Positions 6,267 to 13,125 of a stretch of 14,020 nt of DNA are shown piece by piece. The first letter of the stretch is position 1. The number at the start of each line of letters is the position of its first letter. The notes beneath the pieces are model-generated. The model did not search any database and was not told the origin of the DNA. It saw nothing but the letters and a program-made list of their open reading frames with translations. The position numbers were made by a program, and so were the translations under genes. Origin of the DNA: an uncultured Clostridia bacterium (GTDB lineage: Bacteria; Bacillota; Clostridia; Christensenellales; UBA1242). The stretch spans positions 1 to 14,020 of the forward strand of contig CALVZZ010000010.1 of NCBI GenBank assembly GCA_944372715.1, in the 5' to 3' direction.

Positions 6267-9200
6267 TTATTTACCTTGTTTAATCTTTTTAATTTCTTTA
6301 ATCAAAAATTCAGGTGAGTTTGCATTTTCTATTTCTGCTTTGATATTGTCTACTTTGTTTAAAAGTTTAGTATGTTTATTTGCATAAAGTTTAAATGCCT
6401 TTTCGTCTTCCTTAGTTATATTTTTTCCGTGTTCTTTTCTTTGATTTGCAATTCTTTCTTTATTTTCAATTTCAAGTGTTTGTATTTCTTCTTCTATTTC
6501 TTTTAAATTTTGTTTTAATTCTTTAATATAGGCATTTCTTCTGTCTTCTGCTTCTTTCTTGATTGCATCTCTATAAAGAGTTTGTTCACGGTCATAATTG
6601 CCTTTTTTCTTGGAATCAGGTTTTTTAATTTTAACTTTTTTCATTGCGTATGCAACAAGTGCTAAAATTAATGCAATAGCAAATAAAATTGAAGGAATTA
6701 AATACCAAATCATAACCTGATTATTGGATGGTGTATCTGTTGTGTCATCTTCCGTTGTATCATCTTCTGTTTCAGTTTCAACAAACAATGCTGTATTTAT
6801 AGGATTTTGTTTTTGTGTGTTGTATATTTCTTCTGTGATTGTTTCATACATAAAGCTATCAAAAACAGCAGAGCCTGTATTACTTATCGAATCAGAAGAT
6901 ATCGCAAATTTTACATTTACATCAAGATCTTTTAAGGCTTTAACATAAATTGTATATTGTGTATAAACATTATTTGTAATTTCATCAATTATTGCACCAT
7001 CAATGCCCTCTAAGGAAAATTTTGCACCATATTCATTATCGCCATTATTTTCTGGCAATGTTGTTTTTACATATACAGTGAATTTGTAGTAAGAGTCTTT
7101 TGTGAGGGAAATTGCATCATTTGCTTTCATTGAATAAGTTGCAATACCGTTTGTTTTTAAATACATAACATTTTTTATTATGCTTGAATTTTGTTCGTTA
7201 GGTGTAACACTAAGCAAGTTGTTTTCTGAATCTACAATACCACCAAATGCAACAGGATCGCCAGATGATTGATTAGAACCATTTTCTAGTGTGCCGGTGT
7301 AGGTGAGTGGAGTATAAACTCCATATTCTTCTGTGCTAGATTTTAAATTAAAACCAGCATTAGTAAAATCAACAATATTTGAATTATATATTAATGCTTC
7401 ATATTCATCATCAGTAAAATTTGTTGTGTTTAATTCAAAGTTATCAAAATATGCAATTCCGGAAATAGTATTTTCTTGTGTTCCAAGCTCTAACTTTATT
7501 TTTAAATTTTTTGATGCTTGACTTGTTCTAAAAATAATTTCAAATGTTGACCAATTTTTGTCTGCAACATTATTTGAATTAATTCCTAATTTTTCATAAA
7601 GAACTGTATTATCATCAGCTAGGACATAAACATTTAAAATGTTTTCGTCATCAATATCATCAGAAATTGTTTTATAATTAAATGTTAGTTTGTAATAACT
7701 GTTGGCAGAAACTGTGTAACTTGGACTGATTAAAGATTGATAACTTTCTCCTTTGTTCCACATCATTAAAATGTTGTTAGTGTCAGTTGTTGGTATTGTA
7801 ACACCTTGATATTTAGGATTTTCTGGGTTTGCTCTTCCACCCAAATATTCATCTTTGATTTGGTCGTATAATTTATTATAAGTGTTTATTATTCCCCAAA
7901 CAGAAGAATTTTCTTGCTCAGTTTCTACAGTCCAATTTGATGCGTGTATAGGATATTCTAAAATTGCAGATTGATTATCTAATTGATTAAATGCTCCATT
8001 AGTGAAAGATAGTTCTGATTCAAAAGATGTCAATTCAAATTTTGAATTATATGTTGAAGATGAAGCATTATTGTAATCTTCTGCACTTATTGTTTCAATT
8101 CTGATTGTATCAAAAACAACTGTACCTTTTGTCAAATCGTCACTTTGACCTAACCATAATTCTAAGTTGAATGAAGTTGGATAAAGTGAATTTCCATAAA
8201 TATAGAAGGAATAAGTGGTGTAATTGTTTTTGAATTCGTCTGTTTCGTTTGAAGTTATAACAATTTCTTTTTCAATTGGTGTGTACTCAGTGTATGGATT
8301 TTCACTATCATAAAATTCGTTAACATCGTTATTTTCTTTTAAGATTATATAAGCACTTCCTGTAAGATTGTTAACTTTTGCATTTACTGATATTTTGTAA
8401 ATTGCGTGCATTGGCATATCTATTTTAGGTGACTTATAACCAAAAAATCCTGAATTTTCAGTTGATAACATCAAAGCATAATTATTATTTGCAGTATTGT
8501 CTGAGCCAAGCTCAAAGTCTTGATTAACATTAAAAACATCAGCAATTGCATTTTCAGGGAACTCATTGTTTGTTATTTCCCAATTAGTGAGAGTTCCTTT
8601 TTCAAAATCAAGATTTGCATTTTCATATGTTAATTCTGAATTTACATTATCAACATAATTAATATTGATAACTGCTTCTGAATAAACATAAGTGCTTGAT
8701 TCTGTACTTAAACTTGCATTTTTTAAATTAGTTTGATAGTTAGATTGTGTATGTCTTTCAATTGTAATATTATCAAAGAAAACTGCACCTGAAGAGGTTG
8801 TGTTTTCTTTTTTACCCAACCAAAGCTCTAAATTTACTGTTTCTTCATTTGTTCCTGTGGAAAGGAAAATTTCGTACTCTGTCCACTCCGTTGCTTCATA
8901 ACTTTCAAAACTTACATTTTGAATCTCTTCATCTAGACCTGTTAAATATATAGATGCTTTTGCGTTATTTATTGTTTTTGAAAGTATGCTAAAAGTATAG
9001 AAAGAATATGGTTCTAGTTCAATGCTTTGACTTCTTTTATAACCTTGAACAGCTGGAAGCTCTGAACCTGTTGAAGAAGTTCTAGCATTTATCATTAAAA
9101 CTTTATCATCATAATTTACATTCATCTTTTCTGGATTTTCATCTGCATACAAAAAATATGATGAGTAATTGGATTTAAATTTACTATCATTAACATTTAT

Positions 9201-9425
9201 AATACCACTTTTAACAGTACTTGTGGTTTTAATTAAACTCCAACCTGTTGGATTAGAATCTAATGTGGATGAGTTTGGAGATGAGTTAAAATCTCCGTTT
9301 GTTAATTCAATATTTTCAAAAGTTGTTTTGCTTATAGCTTGTGCAATTCCGTAATTTGGAAACATAAATGCAAATGTTAATAGCATTAAGCAAAATGTAA
9401 TAATAAAATTTTTAGTTTTGTTCAT
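6267..9425 (-). CDS. Large surface protein: four jelly-roll-like modules, TM helix, cytoplasmic coiled coil
   Basis: This 1052-residue protein begins with a signal peptide (hydrophobic 8-22, AQA before residue 31). Four tandem modules of roughly 180-200 residues follow (about 38-224, 266-444, 470-665 and 684-861). Each opens with a TNGDFN/TNGAFN/TNAGFN-like or DFEKG motif, has an LMI/LML/LMM/MYL strand, an S-F/Y-Y-x-F/L aromatic strand, and closes with LELWLG- or GxxxFDxxxxE-type strands. This pattern is reminiscent of carbohydrate-binding beta-sandwiches (CBM4/9-like); glycan binding is inference. An Asp/Thr/Glu-rich stalk (about 883-900) leads to one membrane helix (904-927), a positive stop-transfer patch (KKVKIKKPDSKKK), then about 110 residues of predicted coiled coil rich in K, E and I in the cytoplasm. 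There is no LPXTG motif and no catalytic motif. It has few or no Cys outside the signal peptide. ATG 9425 has AGGTGA upstream and its own promoter; it appears monocistronic. Confidence 0.85.
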   Translation of the reverse strand: MNKTKNFIITFCLMLLTFAFMFPNYGIAQAISKTTFENIELTNGDFNSSPNSSTLDSNPTGWSLIKTTSTVKSGIINVNDSKFKSNYSSYFLYADENPEKMNVNYDDKVLMINARTSSTGSELPAVQGYKRSQSIELEPYSFYTFSILSKTINNAKASIYLTGLDEEIQNVSFESYEATEWTEYEIFLSTGTNEETVNLELWLGKKENTTSSGAVFFDNITIERHTQSNYQTNLKNASLSTESSTYVYSEAVININYVDNVNSELTYENANLDFEKGTLTNWEITNNEFPENAIADVFNVNQDFELGSDNTANNNYALMLSTENSGFFGYKSPKIDMPMHAIYKISVNAKVNNLTGSAYIILKENNDVNEFYDSENPYTEYTPIEKEIVITSNETDEFKNNYTTYSFYIYGNSLYPTSFNLELWLGQSDDLTKGTVVFDTIRIETISAEDYNNASSSTYNSKFELTSFESELSFTNGAFNQLDNQSAILEYPIHASNWTVETEQENSSVWGIINTYNKLYDQIKDEYLGGRANPENPKYQGVTIPTTDTNNILMMWNKGESYQSLISPSYTVSANSYYKLTFNYKTISDDIDDENILNVYVLADDNTVLYEKLGINSNNVADKNWSTFEIIFRTSQASKNLKIKLELGTQENTISGIAYFDNFELNTTNFTDDEYEALIYNSNIVDFTNAGFNLKSSTEEYGVYTPLTYTGTLENGSNQSSGDPVAFGGIVDSENNLLSVTPNEQNSSIIKNVMYLKTNGIATYSMKANDAISLTKDSYYKFTVYVKTTLPENNGDNEYGAKFSLEGIDGAIIDEITNNVYTQYTIYVKALKDLDVNVKFAISSDSISNTGSAVFDSFMYETITEEIYNTQKQNPINTALFVETETEDDTTEDDTTDTPSNNQVMIWYLIPSILFAIALILALVAYAMKKVKIKKPDSKKKGNYDREQTLYRDAIKKEAEDRRNAYIKELKQNLKEIEEEIQTLEIENKERIANQRKEHGKNITKEDEKAFKLYANKHTKLLNKVDNIKAEIENANSPEFLIKEIKKIKQGK
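6843..9314 (-). repeat. Four tandem protein modules inside the surface protein gene
   Basis: Module spans on the plus-strand scale are about 9314-8754, 8630-8094, 8018-7431 and 7376-6843. The repeated closing strands read SGAVFFDNITIE, KGTVVFDTIRIE, SGIAYFDNFELN and TGSAVFDSFMYE. Each is followed by a Tyr-containing linker (SNYQTN, EDYNNA, DEYEAL, EIYNTQ). The copies are diverged in DNA, so this is an old domain array rather than a recent tandem duplication. Confidence 0.75.
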
Positions 9426-9456
9426 TTTTCACCTGCAATTAAAATTTAACTTGATT

Positions 9457-9485
9457 AGTATATAACAAATAATGCTTAAAATCAA
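9457..9485 (-). promoter_or_regulatory. Promoter of the surface protein gene
   Basis: On the minus strand, TTGATT (9485-9480) is followed by 17 bases and TATACT (9462-9457). Transcription would start near 9450, giving a leader of about 25 bases containing AGGTGA (9434-9429) before the ATG at 9425. It lies in the 92-base divergent region shared with the TSUP gene at 9518; no comparable plus-strand promoter is evident there. Confidence 0.7.
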
Positions 9486-9517
9486 ATATTTTTTCAAAAA
9501 TAAACAATAATATTTTT

Positions 9518-9889
9518 GTGAAAATTAAAAGTAAGGGTATATATTGGCTGATATTAATCATTACAAGTATGATAATTGGCATTATAAATGGTTTTTTTGG
9601 TGGTGGAGGTGGAATGGTCACCGTTCCGTTATTGGAGGAAATTTTACACATTGACAATAAAAAATCTCACGCAACAGCAATGATTGTAATTTTTCCATTA
9701 AGTGTAATTAGCTCTGTTATATATGCGTTAAACACAAACATTCTCTTTATTGATGTATTGTATACGGGAATAGGAGTTTTAGTTGGAGGAATATTTGGAG
9801 CTTTTCTTTTGAAAAAGTTAAATGGGAAAACTATAAGAATTTTATTTATATTAGTTATGATAACGGCAGGAATAAAAATTTTGATATAG
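9518..9889 (+). CDS. Half-size TauE/SafE (TSUP) permease, N-terminal-type half
   Basis: The 123-residue protein has four hydrophobic segments and the family's glycine-rich motif FFGGGGGMVTVPLL early in the chain (about 26-39), plus a second-half GxxxGG..GA segment. Full TauE/SafE proteins are about 250 residues with a duplicated four-helix unit; this is one such unit. The family exports sulfite, sulfoacetate or other organosulfur anions, but substrate cannot be read from sequence. The GTG at 9518 is the only usable start before an upstream in-frame stop; there is no Shine-Dalgarno site and no clear promoter, so the start is uncertain (ATG at 9572 would cut into helix one). It ends in TAG at 9887-9889, in the same frame as the next gene and 12 bases before its start. 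Confidence 0.78.
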   Translation: MKIKSKGIYWLILIITSMIIGIINGFFGGGGGMVTVPLLEEILHIDNKKSHATAMIVIFPLSVISSVIYALNTNILFIDVLYTGIGVLVGGIFGAFLLKKLNGKTIRILFILVMITAGIKILI

Positions 9890-9890
9890 T

Positions 9891-9898
9891 GGGGGTGG
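9891..9898 (+). promoter_or_regulatory. Putative ribosome binding site of the second TSUP half
   Basis: GGGGGTGG begins one base after the TAG of the first half and ends 3 bases before the TTG at 9902. It resembles the AGAGGTGG and GAGGTGA sites used for clpP and clpX. It is the main argument that the second half is translated as a separate protein and is not just the remainder of a gene broken by a nonsense codon. Confidence 0.5.
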
Positions 9899-9901
9899 AA
9901 A

Positions 9902-10276
9902 TTGGTTGCTTTGTTAATTTTGTTTGGTTTTTTATCTGGAATATTAGGTGGAATGGGAATGGGTGGTGGAACAGTTCTCATACCATTATTGACTATATTT
10001 TTAAATTTTAGTCAAAAAACAGCACAGGCAATCAACTTGTTTTCTTTTTTGTTTATGGCAATATTTGCTTTATTGATACATTTTAAAAATGGTCTTGTTG
10101 AATTTAAAAAAGCAATTCCTGTTATACTTATAAGTTTACCATTCAGTTTTGCAGGTTCTTATCTTGCAACTTATATTGATGAAAAAATATTAAAAATTTG
10201 TTTTGGTATTTTTTTATTAGTTATTTCCTTAATTGAGATTGCAAAACTATTCAAAAAAAATAAAATAAATAATTAG
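9902..10276 (+). CDS. Half-size TauE/SafE (TSUP) permease, C-terminal-type half
   Basis: The 124-residue protein has about four hydrophobic helices and its own copy of the family motif near the start: SGILGGMGMGGGTVLIPLL (about 12-30), which parallels the GFFGGGGGMVTVPLL motif of the upstream half. This is what the second repeat of a full-length TSUP permease looks like. It begins at a TTG with GGGGGTGG ahead of it. Together the two halves add up to one ordinary eight-helix permease, so they most likely assemble as a heterodimer in the membrane. A single ancestral gene split by the TAG is the alternative; the frame is unbroken across the junction apart from that codon. The C-terminus is Lys-rich (KLFKKNKINN). 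A TAG stop at 10274-10276 is followed by the ferredoxin promoter. Confidence 0.8.
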   Translation: MVALLILFGFLSGILGGMGMGGGTVLIPLLTIFLNFSQKTAQAINLFSFLFMAIFALLIHFKNGLVEFKKAIPVILISLPFSFAGSYLATYIDEKILKICFGIFLLVISLIEIAKLFKKNKINN

Positions 10277-10305
10277 TTTACAAATCTCTGATTGTGTGTT
10301 ATCAT
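10277..10305 (+). promoter_or_regulatory. Promoter of the ferredoxin operon
   Basis: TTTACA (10277-10282), 17 bases, then TATCAT (10300-10305), with TG at 10297-10298 as an extended -10. The start point would be near 10312, 17 bases before the ferredoxin ATG. The layout closely copies the tig promoter. It begins directly after the TSUP stop codon, so the ferredoxin group can be transcribed independently of the permease genes. Confidence 0.7.
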
Positions 10306-10316
10306 TAGGTGTTTAT

Positions 10317-10324
10317 AAGGAGAA
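10317..10324 (+). promoter_or_regulatory. Ribosome binding site deciding the ferredoxin start
   Basis: AAGGAGAA lies 5-6 bases before ATG 10329. It selects the 57-residue ferredoxin over an 11-residue longer frame starting at 10296, which overlaps the promoter. Confidence 0.8.
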
Positions 10325-10328
10325 AAGT

Positions 10329-10502
10329 ATGCCAGTAGATAAAAACAAATGCATTGGTTGTGGCTCTTGCGTGGGTATTTGCCCTGTTGGAGCAATAAGT
10401 TTTGGAGAAGATGGAAAAGCTGAAATTGACGAGTCTAAATGTATTAGATGTGGCTCTTGTGAAGCAACTTGTCCAGTTAGTGCAATAAAGATTAATTATT
10501 AA
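10329..10502 (+). CDS. Small 2[4Fe-4S] ferredoxin
   Basis: The 57-residue protein is a typical clostridial-type dicluster ferredoxin: two CxxCxxCxxxCP motifs, with C8, C11, C14, C18 followed by P19, and C38, C41, C44, C48 followed by P49. The two halves are related (CIGCGSCVGICP and CIRCGSCEATCP), reflecting the ancient duplication in this family. It carries low-potential electrons in the cytoplasm; its partner is not evident, as no oxidoreductase lies in this window. ATG 10329 is supported by AAGGAGAA and by the promoter at 10277-10305. Its TAA stop overlaps the AAGGGTG ribosome site of the next gene, 12 bases before that start, so it heads the operon with the Ppx/GppA-like gene. Confidence 0.95.
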   Translation: MPVDKNKCIGCGSCVGICPVGAISFGEDGKAEIDESKCIRCGSCEATCPVSAIKINY

Positions 10503-10514
10503 GGGTGTGAAAAT

Positions 10515-12023
10515 TTGGAAAAAATAGGTTTAGTTTATATAAGTGAAAGTGTTCACAGGATGGTTCTTTTAGAGTTGGAAGGAACATATTTTAATGTTTT
10601 TGAAGATTTGTCAGAGAACATAAAGCTTAATGAAGATATTTTATCTAGTGGAATGATAAAATCAAATAAAGCAAAAGATAGCTTAAATGTTCTTAAAATG
10701 TTCAGAAAAATTTGTGATAATAATGAAATTACAAAAATCACAGCTATTGCTTCAAGTTTTATTCTATCATCAAAGAACCAAAAGAGTTATTTTGAAGAAA
10801 TTTATAATAACACAGGATTTAACTTTTTAATTATGCAACCAGAAGATGAAGCAAAAATGATATATTCTGGTGTTATCAATTCAATTGATGTTCCAAAAGG
10901 ACTCATTATTAATGTTGGACAAAATGAAACTAATTTAATTTCTTACAATAGAAGAAATATAATTTTTTCACTTTCTCTTCCATTTGGGTCTCAAAATTTA
11001 GGCTGTCTTGTAAATGTTGAACCAACATCAAAAGAATCTGTATCAAAAATTTTAGAATATGTAAAAAAAGAATTGAGTAAGAAAGATGCATTGTCTAGTT
11101 TAGAGCCTGAAACAGCTTTTGTTGGCGCAGGGGAATTGTTTGCAACATTGGGTAAGCTTGCAAGAAAAAGCACACATTACTCACTTGATATAGAAAATAA
11201 TTATATTTTGGAATCTTCTGTGTTTGAAAAAGTTTTTGGAGTTGTAAAAGAATTAGGTTTAGACAAAACAAAAAAATTGAAGGGAATATCAGAAGATAGT
11301 GTTGACTCTTTACTTTGTGGATTTTGTATAGTGAAAGCAGTTATTGATTGTTTAAACATCGAACAATTAACAATTTCAGGCGATAGTTTGCGTGAAGGAT
11401 TAATTTATAGTTATATTGCTGTTGAAGCAAATGATAAACCTTTTAGTGATATGTTAGGTTATAGCTTGGAAAACATTAGGACATTTAAAGACATAAAACA
11501 TTCCAATTCTGCTCACGTGTACAACTTGGCAATTATATTGTTTAAGCAGTTAAAAGTTATACACAAACTTCCAAGAGTTTATGTTAAAGCACTAAGAATT
11601 GCAGCATCAATGTATGATTGTGGAAAAAGAATATGTTTTGATAATCACGAAAAATATAGTTTTAATGTTATACTTAATTCGGCTTTAAATGGCGTTTCTC
11701 ATAAAGATGTTTTGCTTGCTGGTTTTACTTGCGTTTGCCAAAATCCAGACAACTTAAATCTTTCAGATTGGATAAAATATAAAGATATTTTAACAGAAGA
11801 AGATATAGAAGCAGTTAAAAAGATGGGTGTTATAATAAAGCTTGCAGACCTGCTTGATAAATCAAAAAGAGGAAATGTAACAGATATTTGTTGTGATATA
11901 TTAGGTGATTCTGTAATCTTAAAAACTGTGGTAAAGAGTAATGCCGATTTTGAAATTATGGAAGGAATGAAACTTGGTCCCACATTTAAAAAAGTTTTTA
12001 AAAAGTATTTAGAAATAATTTAG
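10515..12023 (+). CDS. Degenerate Ppx/GppA phosphatase-like protein with HD-like C-terminal domain
   Basis: The 502 residues match the layout of exopolyphosphatase/pppGpp phosphatase: an actin/RNase H-like N-terminal part (about 1-300) and a helical HD-like part (about 315-502). Family landmarks that remain are MQPEDEAKMIYSGV (107-120, equivalent of the SGxEEA motif with its acidic residues), SGDSLREGLIY (288-298), HSNSAHVYNLAIILF, LNSALNGVSHKDVLLAG (387-403) and IKLADLLDKSKRG (441-453). The two phosphate-binding loops are eroded: the N-terminal DxGSNSxR reads YISESVHR (8-15) and the DIGGGSTE loop reads NVGQNETN (133-140). The HD dyad LHDIG reads MYDCG (366-370). Loss of these residues suggests a non-catalytic or altered ligand-binding protein; that is inference. 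TTG 10515 has AAGGGTG 7 bases upstream. The TAG stop overlaps the next gene's AGGAGG. Confidence 0.8.
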   Translation: MEKIGLVYISESVHRMVLLELEGTYFNVFEDLSENIKLNEDILSSGMIKSNKAKDSLNVLKMFRKICDNNEITKITAIASSFILSSKNQKSYFEEIYNNTGFNFLIMQPEDEAKMIYSGVINSIDVPKGLIINVGQNETNLISYNRRNIIFSLSLPFGSQNLGCLVNVEPTSKESVSKILEYVKKELSKKDALSSLEPETAFVGAGELFATLGKLARKSTHYSLDIENNYILESSVFEKVFGVVKELGLDKTKKLKGISEDSVDSLLCGFCIVKAVIDCLNIEQLTISGDSLREGLIYSYIAVEANDKPFSDMLGYSLENIRTFKDIKHSNSAHVYNLAIILFKQLKVIHKLPRVYVKALRIAASMYDCGKRICFDNHEKYSFNVILNSALNGVSHKDVLLAGFTCVCQNPDNLNLSDWIKYKDILTEEDIEAVKKMGVIIKLADLLDKSKRGNVTDICCDILGDSVILKTVVKSNADFEIMEGMKLGPTFKKVFKKYLEII

Positions 12024-12027
12024 GAGG
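12021..12027 (+). promoter_or_regulatory. Stop codon merged with Shine-Dalgarno site (ppx-like/htrA junction)
   Basis: TAGGAGG: the TAG stop of the Ppx-like gene (12021-12023) supplies the first two bases of AGGAGG (12022-12027), 4 bases before ATG 12032. This arrangement favours re-initiation by the terminating ribosome. Confidence 0.75.
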
Positions 12028-12031
12028 ATTT

Positions 12032-13117
12032 ATGAAAAATAAACTTTTTCTTTTAAGTTTTGTGTTTTTATTTAGCATAATTTCTCTTGCAGGTTGTTCT
12101 CTTACTTTTGATTTTGGTGGTGGAAAAACAATAACTAACACAGAACCATTGGTAATTGAAACAGGAGCAACTCCATCAGATATTATAAATGAGTATTTAG
12201 ATGCGACAGTGACAATTTTTAATGTTGACAAATCTGGAAATTCTATAAGTTTTGGTAGTGGAATTGCTGTACATTCTGGTGGATATATAGCAACTAATTA
12301 TCACGTAGTTAGTTATGTTATTAGTTCTCCAAGTGTATATTCGTTAAAGGTTTATTTAAATAATGGTGAAGTTGGTTATGATGCCGACATTTTGTGGTAT
12401 AACCAACAATTAGACCTTGCAATTATCAGATGTGACTATTATGATATACCATTTGTAAAAATGGCTGATAGATGGATAGACTCAAACAATAAGCTTAGTG
12501 TTTTAGAACAAGTAATAACTTTGGGTACACCAATTGATTTTAGTTTACAAAATACTGCTTCTTTGGGTTATATAAGTAGTGTTGAACATAGATATGCTAC
12601 AAATAGTGGAAATGTGTATGAAGATTTAATTCAGCACTCAGCTCCAATAAGCAATGGAAACAGTGGTGGTCCATTGTTTGATATGCAGGGCAATTTGATA
12701 GGATTAAACACTTTGGGAGTTTCAGATAGTAATGGGAATGATGCAAACAGCTTATTTTTTGCTGTTCCAATTTATCCTATAATGCTTGTAATTGACAAAG
12801 TGGTAGATGGAAATTATCAAACTTCTAGTTTTGGAATATCTGGATATGATAGTATTGAAGCAAAGCAAGGTGGAATAAATACATTTACTGATAGTGGTGT
12901 TAAAGTTATGAGTGTTGATTCTTCATCTTGTTCATACAACAAATTGCAAGTTGGGGATGTTATAAAATCTGTAAAATGTTCAGACGGAAAAATTTTTGAA
13001 ATAGAAAATAGAAATGATTTAATTTACGCAAAATTATATTCTAATGTTGGCGAAACAGTAGAAGTTTCTTTTACAAGAAATGGTTCAACTAGCTCAGTAA
13101 AAATTGTTTTAGATTAG
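12032..13117 (+). CDS. HtrA/DegP-like serine protease lipoprotein with PDZ domain
   Basis: The 361-residue protein is a trypsin-fold (S1C) protease anchored outside the membrane as a lipoprotein: signal sequence 1-21 with lipobox LAGC, Cys22 lipidated. The catalytic triad is intact: H91 in TNYHVV, D128 in QLDLAII and S211 in GNSGGPLFD. A single PDZ domain follows at about 266-361, with SFGISG, a diverged GVKVMSV strand, LQVGDVIKSV and the final strand VEVSFTRNG. Such proteases degrade or process misfolded or signalling proteins at the cell surface. Most Firmicutes HtrA proteins are held by an N-terminal membrane helix, so lipid anchoring is a variation. AGGAGG is 4 bases before ATG 12032. The TAG stop again merges with the AGGAGG of the next gene. 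Membership in this operon suggests co-regulation with the Ppx-like and MreB-like proteins. Confidence 0.92.
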   Translation: MKNKLFLLSFVFLFSIISLAGCSLTFDFGGGKTITNTEPLVIETGATPSDIINEYLDATVTIFNVDKSGNSISFGSGIAVHSGGYIATNYHVVSYVISSPSVYSLKVYLNNGEVGYDADILWYNQQLDLAIIRCDYYDIPFVKMADRWIDSNNKLSVLEQVITLGTPIDFSLQNTASLGYISSVEHRYATNSGNVYEDLIQHSAPISNGNSGGPLFDMQGNLIGLNTLGVSDSNGNDANSLFFAVPIYPIMLVIDKVVDGNYQTSSFGISGYDSIEAKQGGINTFTDSGVKVMSVDSSSCSYNKLQVGDVIKSVKCSDGKIFEIENRNDLIYAKLYSNVGETVEVSFTRNGSTSSVKIVLD

Positions 13118-13121
13118 GAGG
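13115..13121 (+). promoter_or_regulatory. Stop codon merged with Shine-Dalgarno site (htrA/mreB-like junction)
   Basis: TAGGAGG again: the htrA TAG (13115-13117) overlaps AGGAGG (13116-13121), 4 bases before ATG 13126. This is the same junction sequence and spacing as at 12021-12032, supporting translational coupling along the operon. Confidence 0.75.
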
Positions 13122-13125
13122 AAAA

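Noticed and set aside
9667..9981. 104-residue minus-strand frame across the TSUP pair
   Set aside because: The proline-rich run is the reverse complement of the GGTGGTGGA glycine codons in the permease; no supporting signals.
10296..10328. Eleven-residue extension of the ferredoxin
   Set aside because: It overlaps the promoter -10 box, and ATG 10329 has AAGGAGAA; ferredoxins of this type start a few residues before the first Cys motif.
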